Positions 21,417-29,747 of a DNA stretch of 64,000 bases are shown here, piece by piece. The position numbers and the translations under genes were made by a program. The DNA is taken from the NCBI RefSeq assembly GCF_900111565.1, contig NZ_FOIK01000006.1, positions 124,001 through 188,000 of the forward strand, given 5' to 3'. Under the pieces are notes generated by a model. It saw only the letters and a list, made by a program, of their open reading frames with translations. It ran no database searches and was not told the DNA's origin. Every line of letters starts with the position of its first letter. The stretch's first letter is position 1. This stretch comes from Paenibacillus sp. NFR01 (GTDB taxonomy: Bacteria; Bacillota; Bacilli; Paenibacillales; Paenibacillaceae).

Positions 21417-21627
21417 CTTTGGTCCTTTCCCGCCGCCGGGCATCCGCCTAACCGCGCGATTAATAAATCTGATTATAAACCCAGATTCCTAGAATGGGCC
21501 AGCTTGAACGCTGCTGGTGATAAACGCCTTTCCCGGACAGGCCAAAAACCCCCTCCGGGCAAACCGCGGACAGCGCTTGTCGGATGCTGAACGCTGCCGC
21601 CGTCCGCCTAAAGGGGGAGAACCGACG

Positions 21628-21741
21628 TATGGTAATATCGTTATTCTCGCTGCCGACCCGCTGGGGATGGATACGAGTTATTGTATGCGCATGTTCAAAC
21701 AGACCTACGGCATCACGCCGAAACCATACGCCAAACGCTGA
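21628..21741 (+). pseudogene. Remnant of an AraC-type regulator C-terminus
   Basis: The last 37 codons before a stop read as the second helix-turn-helix of an AraC protein: ILAADPLGMDTSYCMRMFK followed by QTYGITPKPYAKR, with the family pattern of a recognition helix, a phenylalanine-lysine pair and a GITPxxYxxR end. Upstream in all frames I find no AraC sensor domain or first helix-turn-helix, so this is a degraded 3' fragment. It lies directly against the convergent racemase gene. Position 21446-21627 holds nothing else recognisable. Confidence 0.6.
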
Positions 21742-22515
21742 TCAGCGATCCAGCATTCCCAGCAGCTCGCGGTACCCGGACAGCAGCGCATCGTCGGTGA
21801 CGGGCACGCCGGAGCGGAAGTACCGGATATCGCCCGTGCCCGCTCCCGGCTCGCCTAGTTCTTCCAATATGCGCTTCAGATTTTTGGCCGTCCCGGCCGC
21901 ACCTGAAATGATGTCCACCTTCTCCGGAAACAGCCCCCGGATCACTGGCTCAAAGTACTGAAAATGAGTGCAGCCGAGCACGACGGTCCCGAATTGGCCC
22001 AGATCAAACGGTGCAAGAGCTTCGCGTAAATAAGGCGCCACCCGCTCCTCGTCGAACACGAAGTCTTCGGCCAGCCGGACCAAACCCGGCAGCGCCAGGC
22101 TCTCCACCAGATCCTCGTGGCCTACTTTACGTACCAAATCATGATACTTGCGCTCGTTTAGCGTCAGCGAAGTCGCCAGGACCAGCACTTTTTTATGCGT
22201 ACCCTCCGCCTTCCGCACCGCCGGCTTCACTGCCGGTTCAATCCCGAGAATGGGAAAATCGTATTTCTGGCGCAGCTCCTCCACTACGACGCTCGTCGCC
22301 GTATTGCAGGCCAGCACCAGCGCCTTGACGCCCTGCCCGACGATAAACTCGGCCGCATCCAGTATATATTGCCGCACCTCCTCCTTCGGCTTTTCGCCGT
22401 AAGGCACATGCAGCGTATCCGCATAAAAAATGTAGTCCTCCCCGGGCAAAATGCGCAGCGCTTCATGAAGCACCGTCAACCCGCCGATCCCCGAGTCAAA
22501 AAATCCGATCCTCAC
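21742..22515 (-). CDS. murI: Glutamate racemase
   Basis: This 257-residue enzyme interconverts L- and D-glutamate to supply D-Glu for peptidoglycan. The two catalytic cysteines stand in ALVLACNTATS (about 72) and VVLGCTHFQ (about 183); the N-terminal IGFFDSGIGGLTVL and ADTLHVPYGEK are family signatures. The start is a GTG preceded by AGAGGAAGTGG. It is not clustered with cell-wall genes; flanking genes are carbohydrate loci and an AraC fragment. Paenibacilli often carry more than one racemase, so this may be RacE or an accessory YrpC-type copy. Confidence 0.93.
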   Translation of the reverse strand: MRIGFFDSGIGGLTVLHEALRILPGEDYIFYADTLHVPYGEKPKEEVRQYILDAAEFIVGQGVKALVLACNTATSVVVEELRQKYDFPILGIEPAVKPAVRKAEGTHKKVLVLATSLTLNERKYHDLVRKVGHEDLVESLALPGLVRLAEDFVFDEERVAPYLREALAPFDLGQFGTVVLGCTHFQYFEPVIRGLFPEKVDIISGAAGTAKNLKRILEELGEPGAGTGDIRYFRSGVPVTDDALLSGYRELLGMLDR

Positions 22516-22732
22516 TGCTTACCACTTCCTCTTATCGTTTAACGACCGACCCGATATTTCCTATCTTATTCAGCCGGCCGGCCCGTGTGCGTCAACCTGA
22601 TCGTCCTTCTGAAGAAACCTGTCAGACAGGCCGTATCCATTTTAACACAACTCGGACGGTCCTGTTGCGGGAGCCGGAGAACGGAGGCAATATGTCTTGG
22701 CATTAGCGATCTTGCATGAGCCCCAACGCAAA

Positions 22733-22760
22733 AAACGGCAACGCCGTTATCACACGGGCT
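22733..22760 (-). terminator. Terminator of the rhaM transcript
   Basis: AACGGC and GCCGTT (22734-22739, 22743-22748) form a short hairpin whose minus-strand 3' side runs into TTTTTTG. A second GACGGC/GCCGT pairing upstream could extend it. It lies about 45 bp past the rhaM stop codon. The rest of the 278-bp gap to the racemase gene shows nothing I recognise. Confidence 0.6.
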
Positions 22761-22793
22761 GCCGTCTGCAATTGTTCATCCGATGAAATATCC

Positions 22794-23111
22794 TTACGCG
22801 TGAAGCTCGAACACCGATTTCAAATCCCGGCTGACCGGGCTGTTGTCCGGATTCGTGTCCATAATATCCTTCATGTAGGCCCACCAGCGCTTGCAGACCT
22901 CCGTGCCGGACACTTCCGCCCAGCGCTCCTCGTCTTCGACCTCCAAATAAGCAAATAACAGATCGCTGGCTTCATCGAGAAAAATCGAATAATGGATGAC
23001 GCCGTGTGCCAGCAGCATCTCTTTCATCTCCGGCCACAGCTCATCATGCCTGCGGCGGTATTCCTCGTGGCTATCGCTGAACACCTTCATTACCGATGCT
23101 TTGCGGATCAT
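22794..23111 (-). CDS. rhaM: L-rhamnose mutarotase
   Basis: This 105-residue ferredoxin-like enzyme (E. coli RhaM 104) interconverts alpha- and beta-L-rhamnose so that the isomerase gets its preferred anomer. Tyr18 and the catalytic His22 in EYRRRHDELWPE, and the tryptophan pair 76-77 (RWWAYM), match the known active site. AGGAGG lies 11 bp before the ATG; an upstream open frame overlaps the GH35 gene and is not coding. It is separated from the rhaBAD operon by 14 kb and follows a GH35 gene by 70 bp, so it is probably co-expressed with release of rhamnose from oligosaccharides. Confidence 0.95.
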   Translation of the reverse strand: MIRKASVMKVFSDSHEEYRRRHDELWPEMKEMLLAHGVIHYSIFLDEASDLLFAYLEVEDEERWAEVSGTEVCKRWWAYMKDIMDTNPDNSPVSRDLKSVFELHA

Positions 23112-23181
23112 GGGATAATCGGCCTCCTGTCGGATTCGGGTAAGGTACGGCTTCCGTGTCCCATCCATTGTAGCAAAAGGC

Positions 23182-25551
23182 TCAACCTTTGCGCAGTACC
23201 AGTTCGTACACCGGCACGGCCGATATGTTCCCCAGCTCGGCGATGAGTTCAGCCGCATTTTCGCTCCAGCCGGCCATCGTTGTATTGCTGCTGACGACGC
23301 TGCCTCTGCGGATCGGGGAAATGTAGAGGTACATCCCGTCCTGCACCAGCCGCTCGGAGAACCGCTTGAGTCCGATCTCCCAGGTTTTTCCGTTGCTGAA
23401 ATTGTCATTGATCAGCTCGCCGTCGATAAAGGCATAGCCGATGTCCCCGGCATATTCGATTTGCAGCAGCGCTTCCTTGATGCCGGTAAAGGCATCTTCC
23501 GGGAACGCCAGCACCGCTTTGTCGTTCTTCACCCGCTTCAGCTCAAAGCGGAGGTCCTTCTGCGGAAGGCGGAAACGGTAAACGGCGAAGATCCCGTCTT
23601 GCGCCCGTTCCACCCGTTCGCCGCCCGTCAGCGCGCCCAGCGGCGCTTCCCCGCCGAAATCCGGGAACACGCGCAGCACCGTCTCTTCGCTGCCGGTCAC
23701 TTCGAGCTTCAGCTCATCGCCCGAGACCAGCAGGCTTGCGCTGGTCAGCAGCAGCCGCTCCCGCCCCCAGACTTCGGTCTGCCAGAAGCTCAAGCTTTCC
23801 TCATCGCTCAAGGTCAACAGAGAAACCCGCTGTCCAGTTGCCGTCGTCAGGCGAATCGGCGCGCCGATACCGGCGTCCGGCCGCAGAATCGTCAGCGTTC
23901 CCACTTCGCGGACGTCTGCCGCACCGTTCACCACGCCGGCCAGCGTTGCCGTCTCCAGCGCATATTCGGCCGGCATCCCTTTCGGAGCGACAAACACGTA
24001 ATAAATATCGCCGTCCGCCTCCATCCGCGTGACCAGCTGGGCTGTCGCAGATTTAAGCTTCACGCCGTCCAGGTCGAAGTTGTACGGCAGCATGGCATAT
24101 CCGTCTTTGCCGAGCCGCAGCGGACCCTCGGCCGGAAAGCGGATTTCTTCCGAGACGGTCTGCACGGTGACTCCGCCCGGAATCAGCAGGTCATGCGTCA
24201 CGGCATGATCCTGATAATTGTTCAGGAACAAGAGTCCCGAGCCGTCCGCCGCGCGGACCGCATACCGCAGCGTGTCGACATCGTGCGGGTCCATCTGCGA
24301 TGTATCCCCGGGCAGAACCGTTTTCGTGCGGCAGAACCACTCTTCAAAAGCCCGGAAAAAATAATGCTGCAGGCGCGTCCGGTGATACGATTCGCGAACC
24401 TGCCCGAACTCGCCGATGCAGGCATTGAAGTCGTACGAGATCTTCGGCGTCGCCAGATCGTTCAGGAACACATCCCGCTTGCCGGTCGGGTTGGAGCCGC
24501 CGTGGTACATGTAATAGCCGATCAGGTTGCAGCCTTCGGCGGTCTTGATGCCGGTCATCGCCGGAACGCTGATATACGGGAAGTCGAACCGGTAGCGGTA
24601 AAACGGCGTCATGCCCCCGCCCATTTCGCAGCAGGCGTACGGATAATCCTCGGGCGTATATTCCGGCTCAAAATTGTAGCTCCGCGGAATTTCGTTATTG
24701 TGCTTGTCCCGGAAAATATATTCCGGCGTCGCCGGATGCTCCTTCATCTCGCCGAAGCGGTCATGCTCGTAATAGATCCACGGCCAATGGGAGTATCCGC
24801 CCCACAGCGGCAGCATTTCTTCCGCCGGAGCCGAAGCGCCGCCCCATGCGGTGCACGTATAAAACGGCGTATCGAGCCCCGCGGCAATCGCCATCTCCTT
24901 CAGCTTCAGCATATGGGCTTCGCCGTCATGCCCCTGGGTCATCCACTCGTTGCTGATGCCCGTCGTCAGTGCCCATTGCGCCGCCGAGTGGCGGTGCTCG
25001 TTCTCGATCTGCGTGCCAATCACCGGGCCGCCGTCCTTGTACAGGAGCCCCTGTACCTGCATGCTGATCTGCGCATATAGCACGTCGACGTATGCCAGAT
25101 AGGCTTCATCGTTCGATCTCACCTCGAACGGCCGTCCGAACAGCCAGTCCGGCATTCCGCCGTTGCGCATTTCGCCGTGGTCGAACGGGCCGATACGGAT
25201 GATGACGTACAGCCCGTGCCGCGCGCACAGCTCGATAAACCGGCGGAGGTCGCGGCGGCCCGTCCAGTCGAACTGCCCCTGAATCTCTTCATGCACATTC
25301 CAGAAGATGTATGTAGCGATAATGTTGACGCCGCCCATCTTCATTTTGAGAATTTCGTCCTCCCAGAACCGTTCGTCGTACCTGGAATAATGGAATTCGC
25401 CGCAAATGCCGAAATACGGTTTACCGTTCTTTTCCATATAATAATTGCTGAAACCCAGCCGCTCGCCTGCGGGATTAACGCCCGTCATGCGGCTTTTTGC
25501 CGGGATTATATTCTTGCGGTCATCGCTGGCATCGATCCGGTATTCGCTCAA
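23182..25551 (-). CDS. GH35 beta-galactosidase
   Basis: This protein of about 789 residues is a family 35 glycoside hydrolase. The N-terminal TIM barrel shows GICGEFHYSRYDERFWEDEILKMKMGGVN, the acid/base glutamate in GTQIENEH and the probable nucleophile in ACCEMGGGM; beta-sandwich domains follow. No signal peptide is present, so it acts on imported oligosaccharides. The frame is open from a GTG at 25560, but that codon overlaps the GGAGG site; TTG at 25551 lies 9 bp from it and is preferred. With rhaM downstream and GH78 rhamnosidase nearby, galactosyl side chains of rhamnogalacturonan are a plausible substrate. Confidence 0.85.
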   Translation of the reverse strand: MSEYRIDASDDRKNIIPAKSRMTGVNPAGERLGFSNYYMEKNGKPYFGICGEFHYSRYDERFWEDEILKMKMGGVNIIATYIFWNVHEEIQGQFDWTGRRDLRRFIELCARHGLYVIIRIGPFDHGEMRNGGMPDWLFGRPFEVRSNDEAYLAYVDVLYAQISMQVQGLLYKDGGPVIGTQIENEHRHSAAQWALTTGISNEWMTQGHDGEAHMLKLKEMAIAAGLDTPFYTCTAWGGASAPAEEMLPLWGGYSHWPWIYYEHDRFGEMKEHPATPEYIFRDKHNNEIPRSYNFEPEYTPEDYPYACCEMGGGMTPFYRYRFDFPYISVPAMTGIKTAEGCNLIGYYMYHGGSNPTGKRDVFLNDLATPKISYDFNACIGEFGQVRESYHRTRLQHYFFRAFEEWFCRTKTVLPGDTSQMDPHDVDTLRYAVRAADGSGLLFLNNYQDHAVTHDLLIPGGVTVQTVSEEIRFPAEGPLRLGKDGYAMLPYNFDLDGVKLKSATAQLVTRMEADGDIYYVFVAPKGMPAEYALETATLAGVVNGAADVREVGTLTILRPDAGIGAPIRLTTATGQRVSLLTLSDEESLSFWQTEVWGRERLLLTSASLLVSGDELKLEVTGSEETVLRVFPDFGGEAPLGALTGGERVERAQDGIFAVYRFRLPQKDLRFELKRVKNDKAVLAFPEDAFTGIKEALLQIEYAGDIGYAFIDGELINDNFSNGKTWEIGLKRFSERLVQDGMYLYISPIRRGSVVSSNTTMAGWSENAAELIAELGNISAVPVYELVLRKG

Positions 25552-25666
25552 GTGCCACACCCTCCATACTTGTAATCGCCTTCATTTTCTCCATTGTACC
25601 TGCGCTTCTATAAGAATCCAATGAACGAAATGCGGGAAGTGATGGACGATCTTCGGATACGCTCCG

Positions 25667-26578
25667 CTACCCCCCGTCCCTTCCCAGCAACTTTTTATAC
25701 GCGCCGGGCGTTATGCCGGTATGCTTCTTGAACACCTCGTTAAAGTGCTTGAGATCTTTGTAGCCGACCTTCTCGGCAACGGCGATGATTTTGTCGCCGC
25801 CGCTCTGCAGGAGATGGCAGGCCTCTTCGATCCGCAGCTTTTGCGTATATTCCGAAATCGTCATGCCCGTATGATCCTTGAACAGGCGGCAGAAATACGT
25901 CGGACTGAGGAACGACTGGGAGGCCAGCTCGTTTAACGTTGCGCCGATGGCATAGTTCGCTTTAAGGTACTGTTTCGATTTTTCGATCCATGCGGCATGG
26001 GGAGACAGCGCGCCGGCGGGTTGGCCCGAGGATTTTTTCAGAGACCGGAAAATCGTAATGAGCAGCTCGATCAGGTACGCCCGCAGCAGCTCGATGTATC
26101 CGTCGTCTTGGCGGGTAAATTCGGCCAGCATTTTCTGATACACGGATTCGATCAAGCGGTTCCCGCCGCCGAGGATTTTCAGATCATCGATATGTCCGGC
26201 CTCCAGCGCAAAGATCGAATGGAACGACAAGTAATGAATCACGTCGGCGAACTCCCGGTAATCCAGCAGATTGACGTCGATAAAATCCGGTTTGAACACG
26301 CAGTTATACACCATCAGCGGCGCCGCCCCGGGATCATCGAGCGATCGAAACTCGTGGGGAACATGGTAGTTGATGAGAAAAAGATCGCCTGCGCATACCT
26401 CGTATTGCTTATCTCCCAGGATATGAATGCCCGTGCCGGAAGCCACGTACGATATTTCAATAAAATCATGTTCATGCCGGTGCGGCGTAGCCGGTTCGCT
26501 GACATAGTTCATGTATATGGAATCCCCATGATTAAAAAAATGCTCGCCGGTGTCGCGGTATACCGGAACGTCGTTCAT
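25667..26578 (-). CDS. AraC family regulator with cupin sensor domain
   Basis: This 303-residue protein has an N-terminal cupin (about 20-150, TPHRHEHDFIEISYVASGTGIHI and GDLFLINYHVPHEF) and two C-terminal helix-turn-helix motifs ending in LKHFNEVFKKHTGITPGAYKK. ATG at 26578 lies 8 bp from GAGGGG; an in-frame GTG three codons earlier overlaps that site. It sits between the GH35-rhaM genes and the divergent GH78 rhamnosidase and probably controls both, with rhamnose or a rhamnosyl oligosaccharide as likely effector (inferred from context). Confidence 0.88.
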   Translation of the reverse strand: MNDVPVYRDTGEHFFNHGDSIYMNYVSEPATPHRHEHDFIEISYVASGTGIHILGDKQYEVCAGDLFLINYHVPHEFRSLDDPGAAPLMVYNCVFKPDFIDVNLLDYREFADVIHYLSFHSIFALEAGHIDDLKILGGGNRLIESVYQKMLAEFTRQDDGYIELLRAYLIELLITIFRSLKKSSGQPAGALSPHAAWIEKSKQYLKANYAIGATLNELASQSFLSPTYFCRLFKDHTGMTISEYTQKLRIEEACHLLQSGGDKIIAVAEKVGYKDLKHFNEVFKKHTGITPGAYKKLLGRDGG

Positions 26579-26733
26579 AAAATTCACCCCTCACCATAGC
26601 AAAATCCCCCCCAGAAAGCGGCGCGGCCGGAACCTATAATGAAGATGCCGGAGCCACTGAAACTGCTCCACATTGTAACCCGGAACGTCCAAAATTCAAA
26701 GCGGACTTCTCCGCGCAAAGGAGTTAAAACACA

Positions 26734-29385
26734 TTGAACATTACGGATCTGAAATGCAATCGCATCGTTAATCCGCTCGGGTTCGCCATGACCCGGCCCC
26801 GACTGAGCTGGATTACGGAGACAGAGCAAGCAACCGTGCAGCTCGCCTGCCGCGTGCAGGTCGCTTCCGACGAAAGCTTCCGGCATCTGCTCCATGACAG
26901 CGGCCGGCGCGAGGACATCGACAGCCTTGGCTACGAGCCGGATTTGCGGCTCACGCCGCGAACCCGCTACTTCTGGAGAGTGCAGGTATGGTCCGACCTT
27001 GGCGACGCCATCAGCCCGCCCGCCTGGTTCGAGACCGCAAAGATGGATGAGCCTTGGGCGGGCCAGTGGATTACGCCGGACCTTGGCCCCGAAATTCATC
27101 CTATCCTCCGCCGGAGCTTTACGCTCGCCGGGGACATTGCCGAAGCGCGGCTCTACATCAGCGGACTGGGCTTGTACGAGGCGGAAATTAACGGGGTTAA
27201 GGTTGGCGGCGAGGTGCTTACGCCCTATTGCAACAGCTATAACAACTGGATTCAATACCAAACCTTCGATGTCACCGCTCTGCTGGCCGAAGGCGGCAAT
27301 GCCATCGGGGCGATGCTCGGCAACGGCTGGTACAAAGGCCGGTTCGGCTTCACCGGCAAACCCGGCGGCAACTACGGCGACCGTTTTGCTTTGGTGTGCG
27401 AGCTGGTTGTGCGGTTTGCGGACGGCACCGAGCAGCGGATCGTCACCGACGAAGGCTGGAAAGCAGCGCCTTCGCATATTCTGGAGAGCAGCATCTATGA
27501 CGGCGAGGTGCAGGATGCGGGCCGATTTTCGGCCGGTTGGTCCGCCTTCGGGACAGACGACGCCGGATGGAGCGGCGTGCGCCTGGCCGGCATCGATCCC
27601 GGCCTGCTGGAGGCGCGGCGTAGTCTACCCGTGGTCATCAAAGAGACGCTTGCGCCCGTACAGGTCCTGCACACCACGAATGGTGAAACCGTGCTCGACC
27701 TGGGGCAAAACATGGTCGGCTGGCTCCGCTTCAAGGTCCATGCCCCCGCGGGGCAGCGCATTTATCTGCAATATGGCGAAGAAATGCAGAACGGCTGCTT
27801 TTACCGGGAGAACCTGCGTACAGCCAAAGCGGAGTTCACCTATATTTCGAACGGACAGCCGGCCGAAGTGGAGCCACTCTTTACCTTTTACGGCTTCCGT
27901 TACGTGAAGGTGGAGGGCTGGCCCGGCGAAGTCCGCGCCGAGGATTTCACCGGCTGCGTCGTGTATTCCGATCTGGAACAGACGGGGCATATCGAAACCT
28001 CCGATCCGAAGCTCAACCGCCTTTTCCTGAATGCGCTTTGGGGGCAAAAAGGCAATTTCCTCGACGTACCGACGGATTGCCCGCAGCGCGATGAGCGGAT
28101 GGGCTGGACGGGAGACGCCCAGGTCTTTAGCGGAACGGCTTGCTTCAATATGGACGCCGATGCGTTTTACCATAAGTTTATGTACGACCTGGCCAAAGAG
28201 CAGGCCTGGATCGGCGGCGGCATCGTTCCCCATTTCGTGCCCACCTTCGGCATGGCTCCGAAGCAGGGCATCGGCTTTGATTCCGGCGGCTCCTGCGCCT
28301 GGTCTGAAGCCGCGACCGTCATTCCGTGGAACCTGTATCTTCATTATGGGGATACCGCGATTCTGGAGCAACAGCTGGATAGCATGAAGGACTACGTCGA
28401 CTTCATCCGCAGGCAGGATGACGGCGGCCGGCTGTGGAATACCGGCTTCCATTTCGGGGACTGGCTTGCGCTGGACGGACAAGGCGATTTCGCCGTCTAC
28501 GGCGGCACGCCGACCGACCTGATCGCCACCGCCTACTACGCTTATTCCGCCGGACTTGCCGCCAAGGCAGCCAAGGTGCTGGGCAAAAATGAGCTGGCGG
28601 CGGAATATGCGCAGCTGGCGGCGGAAGTGAAGGAAGCTTTCTGCGCGGAATTCGTCTCGCCGCGGGGACGGCTGTGTGCCGATACCCAGACCTCTTATGT
28701 CCTTGCCCTGTTCATGGACCTTGTGCCGGAATCGTTTCGTCCGCGGATCGTAGAGTCGCTCCGGGGCAATCTGGAGCGCAACAACTATTACCTCAAGACC
28801 GGCTTTGTCGGCACGCCGTATTTATGCCGGGTATTGTCCGAGAACGGCCATAATGATCTGGCCTACCGGCTGCTGCTGAACGAGGAGTTTCCGAGCTGGC
28901 TGTACGCCGTGAACCTCGGGGCGACAACCATCTGGGAGCGCTGGAATTCGCTGCTCCCGGACGGATCGTTCGGCGATCTCGGCATGAACTCGCTGAACCA
29001 CTACACCTACGGGTCCATCGTCGAGTGGATGTACCGCAACATGTGCGGCTTGCAGCCGCTGGAGCAGTCCCCCGGCTTCCGGCGCATCCGCCTCGCGCCG
29101 CAGCCCGACGCCCGGCTCGGCTACGCCAAAGCCTCCATCAAAACCGCGGCGGGGCTCTACGAGAGCGCCTGGCGGTATGCGGAGGACGGGCTTGGGCTGC
29201 ATTACGACTTCCGCATTCCGTTCAATGCTCAGGCTGAGCTGGAACTGCCGTCGGAGGCGGCCAACGTGCGGATCAACGGCAAAGCGCTTGCCGATTGCGG
29301 GTTGGAGTACTCCGGGCAAGACGGCCGGGTACGCATTCTGCTGCGTGCCGGCCGGTACGAGGTGGCTCATCCGGTGAACGGATAG
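26734..29385 (+). CDS. GH78 alpha-L-rhamnosidase
   Basis: This 883-residue family 78 enzyme releases L-rhamnose from alpha-rhamnosides. N-terminal beta-sandwich domains (about 1-330, with SGLGLYEAEINGVKVG and MLGNGWYKGRFGF) precede the (alpha/alpha)6 barrel containing DCPQRDERMGW, whose glutamate near residue 454 is the general acid, and WERWNS near 734, the base glutamate. A C-terminal beta domain follows. No signal peptide is present, so it is cytoplasmic. The start is a TTG 10 bp after AAAGGAG; no ATG or GTG fits. It is divergent from the AraC gene and feeds the rhamnose pathway. Confidence 0.95.
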   Translation: MNITDLKCNRIVNPLGFAMTRPRLSWITETEQATVQLACRVQVASDESFRHLLHDSGRREDIDSLGYEPDLRLTPRTRYFWRVQVWSDLGDAISPPAWFETAKMDEPWAGQWITPDLGPEIHPILRRSFTLAGDIAEARLYISGLGLYEAEINGVKVGGEVLTPYCNSYNNWIQYQTFDVTALLAEGGNAIGAMLGNGWYKGRFGFTGKPGGNYGDRFALVCELVVRFADGTEQRIVTDEGWKAAPSHILESSIYDGEVQDAGRFSAGWSAFGTDDAGWSGVRLAGIDPGLLEARRSLPVVIKETLAPVQVLHTTNGETVLDLGQNMVGWLRFKVHAPAGQRIYLQYGEEMQNGCFYRENLRTAKAEFTYISNGQPAEVEPLFTFYGFRYVKVEGWPGEVRAEDFTGCVVYSDLEQTGHIETSDPKLNRLFLNALWGQKGNFLDVPTDCPQRDERMGWTGDAQVFSGTACFNMDADAFYHKFMYDLAKEQAWIGGGIVPHFVPTFGMAPKQGIGFDSGGSCAWSEAATVIPWNLYLHYGDTAILEQQLDSMKDYVDFIRRQDDGGRLWNTGFHFGDWLALDGQGDFAVYGGTPTDLIATAYYAYSAGLAAKAAKVLGKNELAAEYAQLAAEVKEAFCAEFVSPRGRLCADTQTSYVLALFMDLVPESFRPRIVESLRGNLERNNYYLKTGFVGTPYLCRVLSENGHNDLAYRLLLNEEFPSWLYAVNLGATTIWERWNSLLPDGSFGDLGMNSLNHYTYGSIVEWMYRNMCGLQPLEQSPGFRRIRLAPQPDARLGYAKASIKTAAGLYESAWRYAEDGLGLHYDFRIPFNAQAELELPSEAANVRINGKALADCGLEYSGQDGRVRILLRAGRYEVAHPVNG

Positions 29386-29439
29386 ATCACTCTACTAGCA
29401 TTTCCAGCGAACGGGGTACAGTACCTGTCCCCTAGGAGC

Positions 29440-29624
29440 TTAACGGACCTGAGCGCCGTTATTTGCACAAGAACAGGCTTTTCCAGGGTTTAACGGACAC
29501 CAGAGCCGTTATTAATGCTAAAATTGCTGTTCTGGCTGCAATTTCGAGCAAATAACGGCTCTCAGGTCCGTTACTCTGGGAAATACCCTATTTCCGCCAA
29601 AATAGCGGCTCCTGTGTCCGTAAG
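29440..29624. repeat. 185-bp near-palindromic repeat, copy 2
   Basis: Forward units begin near 29440 (TAACGGACCTGAGCGCCGTT) and 29490 (TAACGGACACCAGAGCCGTT); inverted units end near 29573 (AACGGCTCTCAGGTCCGTTA) and 29624 (AGCGGCTCCTGTGTCCGTAA). The total length equals copies 1 and 3. It occupies most of the 362-bp gap between the convergent GH78 and GH2 genes; the remainder is a terminator. Confidence 0.85.
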
Positions 29625-29690
29625 GCATACGAGTGCAGGAGGCTCCCCCGCCATATCCCTTCTTTGTTTCCAACACACTTTTCCCATACC

Positions 29691-29737
29691 AAAAAACGGT
29701 ATCGGCCCGGATCCCCCGGGCAAATACCGTTTTTTTA
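29691..29737. terminator. Bidirectional terminator between GH78 and GH2 genes
   Basis: AAAAAACGGTAT at 29691-29702 pairs with ATACCGTTTTTTT at 29724-29736, with an inner GCCCGG/CCGGGC stem. A- and T-runs on both sides serve the convergent GH78 and GH2 transcripts. Confidence 0.9.
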
Positions 29738-29747
29738 TCCTCTATTC

